Of a stretch of DNA of 64,000 nt, positions 34,142-45,588 are shown in pieces. The notes under the pieces are model-generated. The model searched no databases, was not told where the DNA came from, and saw only the letters and a program-made list of their open reading frames with translations. The DNA comes from Adenophora triphylla var. japonica (lineage: Eukaryota > Streptophyta > Magnoliopsida > Asterales > Campanulaceae). Numbering within the stretch: position 1 is the stretch's first letter; every line of letters starts with the position of its first letter. The position numbers and the translations under genes were made by a program. The DNA is taken from the NCBI GenBank assembly GCA_022495995.1, contig JAFEMH010005404.1, positions 100,149 to 164,148 on the forward strand. The letters run 5' to 3'.

Positions 34142-36369
34142 TCAAGAAATTTTATGACCATAATTATCACACACGTAATGCTGATGAAAACTACAAGGAT
34201 CATGTGTTTTTACTAACTCTTTACTTTTCTTAAGAGTTGCATGCTGTTTGGGAGCAGTGGTTTTAGCTTTGACAAAGGGAACTGGCTTTGGCTTGACTAC
34301 GTATTTTCTAGGAGCATTCTTCTTGATTTTGAAGGCAGGAGGAATGGTCGAAGAAGAAGGGCGGTCAGCCTTGCAGGTTGCCAAGACCACCAATTCCACC
34401 AGAATGGTTGGAGTAGGGATGCGGCCAACTCCATAAGCCATGTTCTCCGAATCATCAATCTCAGAATCCTTTTCTTTTATCTGAGAGTCCTTCCTATACT
34501 TTGGGTAGACATAATTGAAATTATGTTGTCCTTTACCCTTAGGATTAGCATGCTTCCTCTTAGGAATTTCATTAGTTAGTTTTGAAATCTCCTCATCCTT
34601 TTCACTATCGGATGCACACTTCTCTTCTTCACCGGATCCAAAACCTATACCCTCCTTAATTCCATTGGAAATTTGGGAGTCTATGATTTGATCCGAGGTG
34701 GATTTTGACTTGAGCCACCCATCAATAATCTTTTGAAGATCGTTGATTTGGGTAACCAGGTCATCATTGCGAAGTTGAAGTGCAGCAACCTTAGTTTCAA
34801 GGATGAGGTTTTGATCTGCAAGAGGAGTCATACTTTTGATTTGGCCCTTAAGATTTGAAATTTCGGACCTCATCACAGTTTTCTCCGTCTTGAGTTGAGA
34901 AATTTCATCGGTTGCTAGTGATAGAGCTTTCTTAACATTTTCAAACCTTTGGATCATCACTTCAGCCTTTTTAAACATCTCTTCTTGATCCATGGGGGGA
35001 AATCTCATTGGCCCTTTTTGAAACTTTTGAAATTGATTTAGCTTTTGAAGGTGCTTCATTTTTGGATGGAAAAATGGGGCGAGAAAATGAACAGTTTCCA
35101 ATTTTGGTGCTTGGAGTGAGGTCAAAATTGCTATAGTCCACACTGTCAGCCACAAACTTGGTTTTCTTTGAAATCACCTCATTTCTCTTTTTGAGCGACT
35201 CATCGTGAACTTCATCTTCTGAGTCACTAGAAGCATCCTCAGCAATGAGGCAGAGATTTACCTCTTCGGTACTCTCATCGTTGTCTTCATCGTAACCGCC
35301 CCGATCCAAGTTGCAAGTTCTTTAGAATTCTCTTCTTCTTCAGCAACCATTCCCTTTCGTTGAGAAAATTTCGAAGGGAAAGTTTTCCTTTTCAAATACT
35401 CATATTTGGGTTGAGGACACTCTGAAGCAAAATGACCCGACTTTCTACAATTGTAGCAAACGAGGTCACTCTTTTTCTTTGAGTCACTCACCCTTGAAGA
35501 TGTTGCTGGATATTTACTTTTTGAAAACGGTTTTGAATTTTTACGAAATTTTTGAAAACGTTTTACAAACATGGCAAAATCCTCATCATCCATATCGATG
35601 AGAGAAGAAGTTGAAATACTAGGATCTGAGGTAGACTTTGAGGGTTTCTCCACATGATCAACAACAGACATAGAAAGTGATTTTCCCTTTCCCTCGACTT
35701 CTTCAATATGTTGTAATTTTAACTCATAAACTTTAAGGTTTGCATATAAATTACTGAGAGTCCATGTATTTAATTGTTTTGAATCTTCGAGGGAAGTTGC
35801 TTTGTGCATCCATTTGGATCCCAGAGCAGAAAGGAATGTCATGTTAATTTCTTTATCGCTAATTCTTTTCCTAGAGATAAGCAATCATTTACTACCTCAA
35901 CATAGCGATCGTAGGTTTGACGTAGAGTTTCATTGGGTAGTCTGTTGAAGCTGCTATATCTCCTTTCAATTTCAAATTTCTTGCTTTCCTTGCATTGATC
36001 ATCACCTTCGAGACAGTTTTCAATAGAGTCCCACATCCGCTTAGCCTTGCATTTGAGTACCTTCGATAGGTGGAAGTGGGTAAGGTTCCTGAGATGATGT
36101 TTCTTGCTTTGCTATCCAATGCAACATACTTTCTTTCTTCGTCACCCATTCCGTCTTCACTTTTTGACTTCAGGAACTTCGGTATTGGTAGTTGCATCAG
36201 TATTAGCTTTCATTGGAACAAAGGGTCCGTCGTTGATACAGTCAACCAACCTTTCATCTATTGACTCTAAATGAATTAGCATTTGAGCTTTCCAAATATC
36301 GAAGTGATCTTCATCCAACATAGGAATGTGTGAATAGTTAATTGTTGCCATAGCTTTTGAAGTTGCCAT
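34142..36369 (-). pseudogene. Sirevirus gag
   Basis: Begins with the ATG at 36369, 62 bases after the primer site. The retrotransposon capsid-like region HFDIWKAQMLIHLESIDERL is followed by a CCHC zinc knuckle CYNCRKSGHFASEC (about 35455), a Lys-rich region, an acidic stretch and a Leu/Lys coiled-coil segment (about 34690-34960) before the protease. At least four frame changes (about 36160-36195, 35990-36030, 35840-35890, 35260-35310) split it. The long gag with an extra coiled coil fits Sireviruses. Confidence 0.88.
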
Positions 36370-36430
36370 GACGAATCGGCACCCAAGTTGTTAAGCTTGA
36401 AAAACAAAGAATAGTTTTATAAAGGTGTTT

Positions 36431-36443
36431 GGCTCTGATACCA
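36431..36443 (-). other. Primer binding site (Met-tRNA type)
   Basis: TGGTATCAGAGCC on the minus strand, two bases after the 5' LTR end. The standard primer site of plant Copia elements. Confidence 0.95.
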
Positions 36444-37430
36444 CTTGTTGGTCCCAAAGGTACAACAAGGGTAAAGAAAATAGCTAGAGGGGGGTGAATA
36501 GCTATGTAAACTTTTTCGACCCTTGTCAAAATTCGACCAAGTACTTACTAGATTTGATATTGAGTACAATCTATGATTCACTATCAAGATAGAGTAAAAT
36601 GCACAGCGGAAGTTTTCTAAGTAAGCGAGTGGTCAAAATAGGTTTAGTGGCCAAAAATACTCTTTGCGGTCAAAGTAGAGGTTTTGCGGTCAAAGGGAAG
36701 ATTTTGTGGTTAAACTGGGTTTGTGGTCAAAATCTCACTTTGTGAACAAGACAAGATTTTTGTGGCCAAAGAAGTTTGTGGTCAAAACTTAAGGTTTGAT
36801 AAGGAAAACAAGTTTGGTTGAATGAGAAGTGGATTCAAAGAGCTAAGGCAATACTAACATATAAACACAATTCACACAAGTAATAAGAGCTGGAAAGATC
36901 AAACACTAGCAAACAAAGTAAGTAATAATAAGGACTTGAAAGTAAATGCTGAATGTAAAGAACACAAGTATTTGGAGAGGTTCAATCGTTAAAGATCTAC
37001 GTCCTCTACCAAGATGGTTAGTCTTGGATTTTCAAATGGGGTTTATATTGATTCCTTGCTTGTTACCATTATCAAGTGAAGAGCTTGAATCAAAAACCTA
37101 TTTCTATGAAGAACAAATCCTAGACTAAAACCAGTGTTTCCCTAATGATATAATCTATGTGATTAAATCAAAGGGGTGTGTGTGTGATTCAAGAATCAAA
37201 AGCTCTTTTATAATCTAAGTGATTAGAGCCTGATGAGTCTTGTTTGTGTTTACAAGGCTTGAGATTCTGGGCTTGGATATTTTCTTGATAGCTTGAAGGA
37301 GATGCTTGAAGATGCGAATGATTCTGGAAATCTTGCTCTTGATCTTCAACACTTTTCTTGGTGACAACAAAGGTTTTTCTCTTGTATTCTCAGCGAAACT
37401 CAGCAAATCTCCAAGGTGAATCACAAGGAC

Positions 37431-37438
37431 TATTTATA
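37431..37438 (-). promoter_or_regulatory. TATA box of Sirevirus LTR
   Basis: TATAAATA on the coding strand (context GGCTATAAATAGTCC). It would place transcript start near 37400, so U3 is about 690 bp. Confidence 0.75.
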
Positions 37439-37721
37439 GCCTTGGCTTGGCTACTAGCCGTTGGAGAGTCTTGGAGACAAAGTTTCAAGGACAAGTGTTG
37501 TTGAAATCTGATTGGTGCTTTGTCCTTGCCTTGTTTTGTTGTTGCAGAGAGGTGGAGCAGTTGTACTATATGAACGTTATACAACAGTTGTCTCCTTTTG
37601 AATTTGAAATCTGCAACGGTATAATTTGAACTCTAAGTTGGAGTTAGAGTTAACCATAATTAATTATATAACACCTTTTTCATTTTCTTCAAGTCTTCAA
37701 ATCAACCTTCAAAGAACTGAG

Positions 37722-37896
37722 TTGCGGTCAAAGTGTAGTTTGCGGTCAAACTGGCACTTTGCGGTCAAAGGTTTGCCTTGCGGTCAAACTAATCCTTGCG
37801 GTCAAATTGATCTTTCCGGTCAAAAATGAACTTTGCGGTCAAAGTGATTCTTCCGGTCAAAAATGATCCTTACTTGGTCAGTTTTGATTTTTGACC
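37722..37896 (-). promoter_or_regulatory. W-box array in Sirevirus U3
   Basis: Eight GGTCAAA words on the plus strand (TTTGACC on the coding strand), mostly as TTTGACCGCAA, within about 150 bp, 290-460 bp upstream of the TATA box. TTGACC is the core bound by plant WRKY factors. One further GGTCAG and an opposite-strand TTTGACC close the array. Confidence 0.75.
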
Positions 37897-38472
37897 TTAC
37901 CTTTGATAATGAGTCTTTGAAGTTGATTTTTAAAGAGCCATCCTACTCAAGCCTATCAAACTAAAATGGACTTAACTAATTTTGAAGTCTAAAGACTTCT
38001 TACATTCACACCTAAAGTCCATGAAATTTAAAAGATAGGTTATGGTATCAATCAAATCAAGTAATAGGAGGGGTTTATAATAAGCATATCCAACATAATT
38101 TTACCCAATGTTCGAAATAAAAAACTTAAGTAATCATGATGAATTATTTTTTAATTGATTTAGGTACAAACATTTTTCTAAAATCAATTTTTTTGAAAGA
38201 TTCTAAAATCGTTCAAAAACTTAAATAAATGATCCTAATAAAATAAAAGAGAAAAATAAATAAATCAAATTGGAATACACATAAGTAAAAAAAAAAAATA
38301 CCCAATTCAATTTTTTTTTTAAAGAAAGAGTATATATAAACCCTAAACCTTTTTTAAGGAGTATACTAAATAATTAAAAAAACAAAAAAAGTGATCATTT
38401 ATTTATAATCGATTTTTCTATTAAAAAAAAGAATCTAAAAAAAAATTAAGTCATCTGCAAAAAGAAATAATA

Positions 38473-39163
38473 CTCCCTTTGTCCCAGATCAAGAGTCCTA
38501 CTTTCCCTTTTGGTTCGTCCCAGACCAAGAGTCCCATTCCATAAATAAAAATATGTGAACAATGTTTCGGACATTTATATCCTCATAATGTTTATATATT
38601 TACAAAAAAAAAAACCATTCATTATACCCTTATAATTTTAATATATTCCCTCCGTCCCAAAAAAAACTTCACCAATTACCCAAAAGGGCATCCCGTTAGA
38701 AGCTTCACATTTCCTAAAATAGACAATGTTTATTAATATTCTATTATACCCACTAACTTTTCTCTCACACTCAATTAAATTATGGGTCTCACTTGTCATA
38801 TCCACTCACTTCTTCCCTCTCACAACCCTTCTCCCACTCCCATTATTTTTGAAAATAAATATTGCTTTCTTAATATTTGTGTCAAACCAAAAATGGTGAA
38901 CCTTTTCTTGGGAAGGAGGGAGTATTTACAAAAAAATCAATCATTAACTTACTATTTCTTCCACTCATTCTCTCTTCTACAACAAAATCATTCATTAACT
39001 TACTATTTCTTCCACTCATTCTCTCTCCTATTAAATATTTTTAATTTTTACATTCTCTCTCCTCTAATCTTCTACTCACTTTCAATTTTTTATTCATTTT
39101 TTGAAAATTTTTTAAAAAATCGTGAAATACTCCCCTAGGACCCTTGATCTGGAACGGAGGGAG
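38473..39163. mobile_element. Stowaway-like MITE with another MITE nested inside
   Basis: Outer ends CTCCCTTTGTCCCAGATCAA and TTGATCTGGAACGGAGGGAG with TA on both sides. Inside, 38646-38922 is a second element (TTCCCTCCGTCCCAAA .. TTGGGAAGGAGGGAG) flanked by TA. A GTCCCAGACCAAGAGTCCC duplicate follows the left end. Confidence 0.85.
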
Positions 39164-39473
39164 TAGTTAAAAAGGAAAATAGGAAGGAGAAAATGAAAAA
39201 GAAAGGTTAAAAAAGAAAATAAGAGTGTTTAATTTCAGCCGTTGAATCACTTTTGTAACTTTAAATCTAAACCACCACTTATGTGATAGATTTAAAAACC
39301 ACCTAATATTAGCCGTAGGATCTTAACAGTGAAAACAAATCTAAGGGTTAAAAATAAAGAGGAAAAGAAACCATTCAATGAAGACCGTTGAATCAGGTAG
39401 TTATGGACAAATCCTGGCCACTCTTTATCCTTAGATAAGAGGCGTTTATTCCCTTCCTGTATTGTATAATAGA

Positions 39474-40466
39474 TAATATATACTAATTTTCAAAAAAAAA
39501 AAAAAAAAACTAATAAATACTAGTATAAATCTCTGGCTAATACTTGGTTCAAAATAACTATTACTTTTGACTTTTACATCAGTGATCCTGACCCAACTCA
39601 ATTTCAAATAAAATATTAATTTTTCTCACTTCCATATACACCACTCCCAACCTTATATTATTTATACTCTCATCAGTGACTCAATCCCAACCAAATCTTT
39701 TAATAAAATATTTATTTCTCTTTACTCCAACTTACCTAAAATACTTATCATTTTATTTTTTTAAATAATGATTAGTAATAATATTTCTAAAATTAACCGT
39801 ACAATTATTAAAAATAGTTACTCATACAGTTATAAATTCATAATTTATAATTTACTTGATATATTTTTTATTTTATTATTTTATATAATTATGAATTTTG
39901 ATATATTTTTTATTTTATTATTTTATATAATTATATAAAATATATTAATTTTAAATATATATTTATATAAATACATGCACCCAATTATTGGGTGACATGT
40001 GTCAAAAACAAGCAAGCAACCTGACCCAACTTCAAGGTCGGCCAATTGTCCAGGTCACAAAAATAACTTGACTTTCTATTTTTTTTTTTGGTTTTGTCTT
40101 TTATGGGAGGGTCACCAATGTGAGTAGTCTAAGGAAGACAATTATTATTAGAACTATAGACTCTAGTACCTTTGAGAGAGATAACAAATCCATAAATGTG
40201 CACACCAAATTTATAATTTCACAAAAATCACGCACAATATTAGCCCTAAAATTACTTTTATACCTATGTGGAAACTATATTTTATCGTATTTTATTTTAT
40301 TTTGCACTAATTATATGTTGCTATTACATACTTTTATGGAAGCAATTTACAGCATGAGATCCATGATAATGATCTAGACACACCATTAGTTTCATAAGAC
40401 GGTCAAGGGAGAGATTTGCCAAATAATTGGATTTTTCCTTACTAACCATGGAACTAGTGACATGTA
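39474..40466. other. AT-rich intergenic sequence
   Basis: Includes a poly-A run (39492-39509) and a 33-bp direct repeat of TATATTTTTTATTTTATTAT at about 39860-39930. No gene or element identified. Confidence 0.55.
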
Positions 40467-40751
40467 CTCCCTCCTTCCCAGAGCAATTTTCACACTTTTT
40501 CATTTGGGCGTTTCAAAATTTACTTCACACATTTAAAACTTACCTAAAATGGAAATGAATCTTTACTATTCCCTCCACTCATTCTCTCTCCTACATTATT
40601 TTAATACTCACAACACCATTATAATTTACTATTCTCTCCATTCATTCTCTCTCCTATTTTATTTTCACACTCACAACACTTTCAATATAATACTCCCTCC
40701 TTAAAATCAGTGCAAACAGTATTTGTGAATATTGTTCCGGAACGGAGGGAG
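40467..40751. mobile_element. Stowaway-like MITE, family 1
   Basis: Ends CTCCCTCCTTCCCAGAGCAA and GTTCCGGAACGGAGGGAG with TA target sites. Its interior (CTTCACACATTTAAAACTTA, CAGTGCAAACAGT) is shared with 44644-44927. Confidence 0.9.
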
Positions 40752-40982
40752 TATTCCATTATTCTCATAATTAATGTTCAACTTAACTTGTTAATATTTA
40801 AAAAGTATATATTTTATTAATTTGTATATTATTTATATCACTATGATAAATTAAAATGATACTTAATTCATCTCCAAAAGAGGATTTCACTTTTCTATTA
40901 ATTTGTATGAAAAAAAAAGCCAAAATCTTACAAAAAAAACATATTTTTTCTTAAGCTTAGAAAAAACGTGTTTTGTTTCCCC

Positions 40983-41263
40983 CCGCTAGTGTTAGTGTAA
41001 TAAAGTGCAAGTGTAACATAGTGCAAGTGTAAAAAGTGTCAGTGTTAGTGTAACAAAGTGCCAGTGTAAAGAGTGTCAGTGCATGTATATTAAGTGTCAG
41101 TGTAAAAAAGTGTCAGTGTTAATCTAACAAAGTGTCAGTGTATGTATATTAAGTGCGGTATAAAGAGTGTCAGTGTAGGATAAAAAAGTGACAGTATTAG
41201 TATAAAAAAGTGCTGATGTGAAGAGTGTCAGTGCATGTATTATTAAGTGCCAATGTAAAAATG
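40983..41263 (+). repeat. Degenerate minisatellite of AGTGTCAGTGTA type
   Basis: About 20 variants of AAGTG(T/C)CAGTGTA with AT-rich fillers, some in a higher-order pattern (AGTGTCAGTG-CATGTATATTAAGTG repeated). It is bracketed by inverted-like flanks: ATTTTTTCTTAAGCTTAGAAAA on the left and ATTTTTTCTTAAGTTTAAAAAA on the right, which are direct near-copies of each other. No ORF. Confidence 0.85.
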
Positions 41264-41840
41264 ATTTTTTCTTAAGTTTAAAAAAACACATTTTTTATAA
41301 GAACAACTCGAAATAAAATAAAATAGAACCACCCCCCAACCCCCCCCAAAAAAAAAAAAAAAAAAAAAACTAAATTTTTTTTTAAAAATCATATAAAGTT
41401 GACTACCCAAATTTAACTATCTTTTCTTTCCCCATGGTGATTGGTGAGCATATAAGTTGACATATTAATTACTTGTTCCAAAAACATTGTATTACTTTTT
41501 TTATAGTTCATTACTATTACTCTTTCAAAAATATAGTCTTTACTTTTTTAATAGTTAATTGAATTGGCCAAAATAATAATCTAATGAAATTCTAAAATTT
41601 ATCATTAATTGATAGATCATTACAAATACTTTACTATTTTTAAATTTTTATTAGGATAAATAAATTAATGTTTAATTTTGTTAAAATTCAATCAAAATAA
41701 TCATAATAAAAAGTGGGATTATATTTCTGATATGGATGGAGTATTTGATTTTTTTTTTTTAAAGCAACCAACAAGTTTGCATTAATAAAAATAAAAATAA
41801 AAATATAGGACTACACAATAATTACATCACAAATATAATA

Positions 41841-42114
41841 CTCCCTCCGACCCAATTTAAGCTTCACCAATTATTCAAAAGGGCATCCCGTTACAAGCTT
41901 CACTTCCTAAAATGGAAAATGTTTATTAATATTCTATTATACCCACTAATTTTTCTCTCTCACACATTTAAATTATGGATCTCACTTGTCATATCCACTC
42001 ATTTCTTTTCTCTCACAACCCTTCTCCCACTCCTATTATTTTTGAATATATATATTGCTTTCTTAATTTGCGTGTTTCGTCAAAATGGTAAAACTTAATC
42101 CGGGACGAAGTCAG
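41841..42114. mobile_element. Stowaway-like MITE, family 2
   Basis: CTCCCTCCGACCCAATTTAA at left and GGGACGAAGTCAG at right (decayed), TA on both sides. Interior (CAAAAGGGCATCCCGTTA, CTCACTTGTCATATCCACTC) is shared with the nested element at 38646-38922. Confidence 0.88.
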
Positions 42115-42349
42115 TATGTCGCATAAATTGTGAAACATTTCACAAGTACGAGTAAAACATGATATTACTATCATTACTTCCTTCCTTCCTTCCCACCCTT
42201 CCTCTCACAACTTTAACCAAAATAAAAAGGAAAACATAACACAAGTTAGCTTTATAATTACTTGATTGCACAATCTTGAAATTGTACAATAATTATGGGG
42301 GAAAATGATATGATTGTTTTTCGAGGACAGACCGCAAAGATAGAACATA

Positions 42350-42636
42350 CTCCCTTCGCCTCGTTCGAAAGGGTAAAATTTATGTCTTGTACAAGAATTA
42401 AGAAAAGTGATGTAAAAAAGAGAAAAACTATATAGTGGAATAAATATTGTGAGTGAAAGGTCATGTAGGAAAGAGAAAGTGGGATAGATAATAGTTAGTA
42501 GATATTTATTGTGAGAGTATGACAAGTGGATCCCACAAATATAGAAATAATAAAAAAAATTCCATTTTTGGATTGTTCTCTTTCAAATGAGACGTTCAAA
42601 AAGGAAATTTGTGCTCTTTCGGGCGGACGGAGAGAG
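42350..42636. mobile_element. Stowaway-like MITE
   Basis: CTCCCTTCGCCTCGTTCGAA at left; CTTTCGGGCGGACGGAGAGAG at right reads as its inverted partner. TA on both sides. Confidence 0.85.
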
Positions 42637-43166
42637 TATCTATTTTCTTAAGAAAAAATGTAGAGGGGAAGAAGTACTAATTTAATTATCTAATTATTAT
42701 TTTACATTTAATTAACTGTATTAAAAGGCTGCAGAATTAATGAATCCAAAAAAGAAAACAAATGCAACAAAAGAAATATATTCAAATTTAAAAATGAGAA
42801 ATAATTTAATGTAACAGTTACGATTAATTTTCTTAATTGGAGTATAAATATAAGTTAACAATTATTCATTTACTATTAGTTGACAAATTAAGGTGGAATA
42901 AATACTATAGATTTGCATATGAACCAAGGTGATAAATACCAAACAACCAAATCTTTTTATTAATTCATCTCTTGAGTAGGAAAAAATGTTTATAAAATTT
43001 ACTATAATTGTGCAATCTTAATCTATTAAATTTATTCTATATATGTAAGACTTAATTATGGCATTGAATTTAAATAAATATACCAATTTTACTTAGAAAA
43101 TTTAAATACATTACTTAAAATTATTATAATTATGTGGATTTATTATTATAATTAAGTTCTTTCATA

Positions 43167-43430
43167 CTCTCTCCGTCCTACTTAAAAAGGTACAAAATTT
43201 CATTTTGGGCGTCTCATTTAAAAAGACACACTCTCAAATTGGAAATTTTTTAATACTTCTTTATTCTTAGAACCCACTTGTAATATTTACAAAAAATATC
43301 CACTTACTATTTTGTACCCCATATTCTCTCTCATGCCTCACTTTTCATACTCAAAACACTTACTTCATTATATAATTTTCTTAATTCATGTGCAAGATCA
43401 TTTTATGTCTTTTCGATTGGGAAGGGGGAG
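43167..43430. mobile_element. Stowaway-like MITE
   Basis: CTCTCTCCGTCCTACTTAAA at left, CGATTGGGAAGGGGGAG at right, flanked by TA. Confidence 0.8.
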
Positions 43431-43499
43431 TACATCCTAAGGATACATGTTAAGAAAACTTAAATTAATACCATTGCTATTTCCAAGCTAAATAAAATA

Positions 43500-43733
43500 C
43501 TCCCTTTGTCTCTGTTTAACGTTCTTAGTTTGACTTAGCATGTGAATTAAGAAAATGTAAATATTGTGGATATGTAAAATAAATTAGGAAAGAGAAAGTG
43601 AGTAGAAAGTTTTTATTGTGTGAATGACAAATTGATCTCATTATCTATTTTAGGTAATAAAGAAACTAAAAACCTTAAATTGGGACAGACTAAAAAAAAG
43701 GAAATTAAGAATTTTAAATGGGAACGGAGGGAG
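43500..43733. mobile_element. Stowaway-like MITE
   Basis: CTCCCTTTGTCTCTGTTTAA at left, TTAAATGGGAACGGAGGGAG at right, flanked by TA; only 67 bases after the previous element. Confidence 0.85.
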
Positions 43734-44549
43734 TAACAAAATTCTATTATAATTTTATTTTGTTAAAAGGGAGGAAATGAAATTGTTAGACGATTAAATT
43801 AATAATAGTGGTAAAGCCATATCTTACCCTCTATGTCGGATCCAATTTCACTCACCTCCTCCTGGCATGAAACATAAAAAAAATAAAAAAATAAAATAAA
43901 AATAAAAAACCCTCTGCATTTCTTGTACATTTTCAGTCACTGCCATCTTGCAAGAGAAGAATATTGTACCCAGTAAATATCACATGCAATGCCTGCTGAA
44001 GCGCAAAATACATTAGCAAAGTTTCTTGAAATTGACCCTCAATTAAGCACCTTTCCATAAAAAAAAAAAAAAACCCTTCTAATTATTAAGGGTTTTCCTA
44101 ACAAGAAAAATATTGAATATCATTTACATTTATGGATCAAAGTTATTTCAAGATTCTTTCTGATTGGACCATATTAGCCCTACAAAATTCCATATCTATT
44201 GAATCAATCCTATCAAGTAGGGGCATATTAAGAATGCATCATTTCAAGTAAAACTTTAACATTTCCAAAACCATTTAGTCACAAATAATTGAACCAAACT
44301 TGTGGGCCACCACAATAGATTCTGTACGGTCAAACAAAATCACAATTTCATATTAACCGTTGGATATTGAGCGGTAAAAGAATTTTGATAAATAGGCGGC
44401 TCAGATTGCTTGAATGTGGGATAAAGACAAAGTGTTGTTATCTCATTGGTTGAATATGGTACCAGCTTATCATCCCCATAAAGTCTTCTGCTTCCTAATA
44501 TGCATGCCTCTGGCTTTACACGACAAGAAAAGAAGGAAAGTAAGAGTAA

Positions 44550-44584
<35 letters not shown>

Positions 44585-44643
44585 GGGGGGAGGCATAAAC
44601 CATAAACAAAGCTCCATTATTTCATTGGAAAGATGGATATATA

Positions 44644-44927
44644 CTCCCTCCTCCCGGAACAATATTCACACTTTCCCTTTTGGGCGTCCCAAAACTTACT
44701 TCACACATTTAAAACTTACCTAAAATGGAAAGGAATCTTTACTATTCCCTCCACTCATTCTCTCTCCTACATTATTTTAATACTCACAACACTATTATAA
44801 TTTACTATTATCTCCACTCATTCTCTCTCCTATTTTATTTTCACACTCACAACACTTTCAATATAATACTCCCTCCTTAAAACCAGTGCAAACAGTGTTT
44901 GTGAACATTGTTCCGGGACGGAGGGAG
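44644..44927. mobile_element. Stowaway-like MITE, family 1, upstream of response regulator
   Basis: CTCCCTCCTCCCGGAACAAT and TTGTTCCGGGACGGAGGGAG, TA target sites. Close relative of 40467-40751. It follows a GT/GA microsatellite at 44550-44585. Confidence 0.92.
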
Positions 44928-44952
44928 TATTGTTGTATGTATAACCTTTTTA

Positions 44953-45216
44953 CTCCCTTCGTCCCGACCGACTTAGGACTTTTTGCCATTTTGGACGTCT
45001 CACCCGATTTAGGACGGTCCAAAATGGAAATCTTAAATCACTATTCTCTCCACTCATTCTCTCTCCTATATTATTTTAATACTCACAACACCATTATAAT
45101 TTATTATTTCCTCCACTCATTCTCTCTCCTATTTTTAAATTACACTCACAACATTTACCTTTTCCTTAATTTTCGTGCCATTTCAAAAAATTCTAAATCG
45201 GCCGGGACGGAGGGAG
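44953..45216. mobile_element. Stowaway-like MITE in the response regulator promoter region
   Basis: CTCCCTTCGTCCCGACCGAC and CGGCCGGGACGGAGGGAG with TA on both sides, 25 bases after the previous MITE and about 370 bases before the start codon. Its middle shares CACTCATTCTCTCTCCTA with family 1. Confidence 0.9.
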
Positions 45217-45588
45217 TATATTTTATTGAAAAGGTGCTTTCATTTCTGCAAGAAGGGGGAAAAAGAAAAAGGAAATGACAAAACACAGGCTAGAGAGAGA
45301 AAGTGAGAGTTTGTGATGACAAAAAGACTAGAGAGAGAGAGAGAGATTGATTCTATGTATTGTTTGGGTTGAAGCCATTCATTATGTTCTGGCCATCTCC
45401 ATCATTTGTCAATTTGTCCAGCCTTTTTAACCTAAGTTCCCTGTTTCTTTTGATTTGATCCCATCAATTTTTCTAATCTTTTATCCATTTTCTTACCTAT
45501 TTGGGTTCTGGGTTGTCGCAAGATTGGTTCTGAATTTGAATTTGTGTTAAAAATCCAATCTTTGAATCTCTGAATTCAGTTCTTGAAG

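Larger units (their letters stand above)
15711..38095 (-). mobile_element. Sirevirus-type Copia retrotransposon
   Basis: Complete structure read on the minus strand. 5' LTR 38095-36446 (TGTTGG..CCAACA), two-base spacer, primer binding site TGGTATCAGAGCC (36443-36431, initiator-Met tRNA type), gag, pol, an extra coiled-coil ORF, polypurine tract (26155-26141) and 3' LTR 26140-15711. Target duplication TAATT at 15706-15710 and 38096-38100. Protein order PR-INT-RT-RH marks Copia; the extra ORF after pol and the YVDDIIFGST motif fit Sirevirus (Maximus/SIRE). The 3' LTR holds a later 8.8-kb insertion. Reading frames are broken in many places although the LTRs are nearly identical. Confidence 0.93.
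36446..38095 (-). repeat. Sirevirus 5' LTR (intact, 1650 bp)
   Basis: TGTTGG..CCAACA, followed by TAATT target duplication at 38096-38100. Contains the GGTCAAA array, TATA box and further GGTCAAA words downstream (36620-36785). Differences from the 3' LTR are few (for example 36627 and 37325). Confidence 0.95.
14636..39473 (-). mobile_element. Helitron A (non-autonomous), hosting the Sirevirus
   Basis: Minus strand 5' end TCTATTATACAATACAGG at 39473, preceded by A. The 3' end is a 7-bp-stem hairpin CCGTGCC-AAT-GGCACGG at 14669-14653, eleven bases, then CTAG at 14639-14636 followed by T. That is the textbook Helitron terminus and A|T insertion rule. Without the retrotransposon it is about 2.45 kb. 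It has no Rep/helicase, and contains an internal tandem duplication and a nested MITE pair. It inserted exactly at the 5' terminus of Helitron B. Confidence 0.68.

Noticed and set aside
40983..41263. CRISPR-like array
   Set aside because: Repeats are degenerate with no unique equal-length spacers, and this is plant nuclear DNA.
44540..44590. Short frame with Arg-Glu repeats near the response regulator promoter
   Set aside because: Translation of a GT/GA microsatellite.
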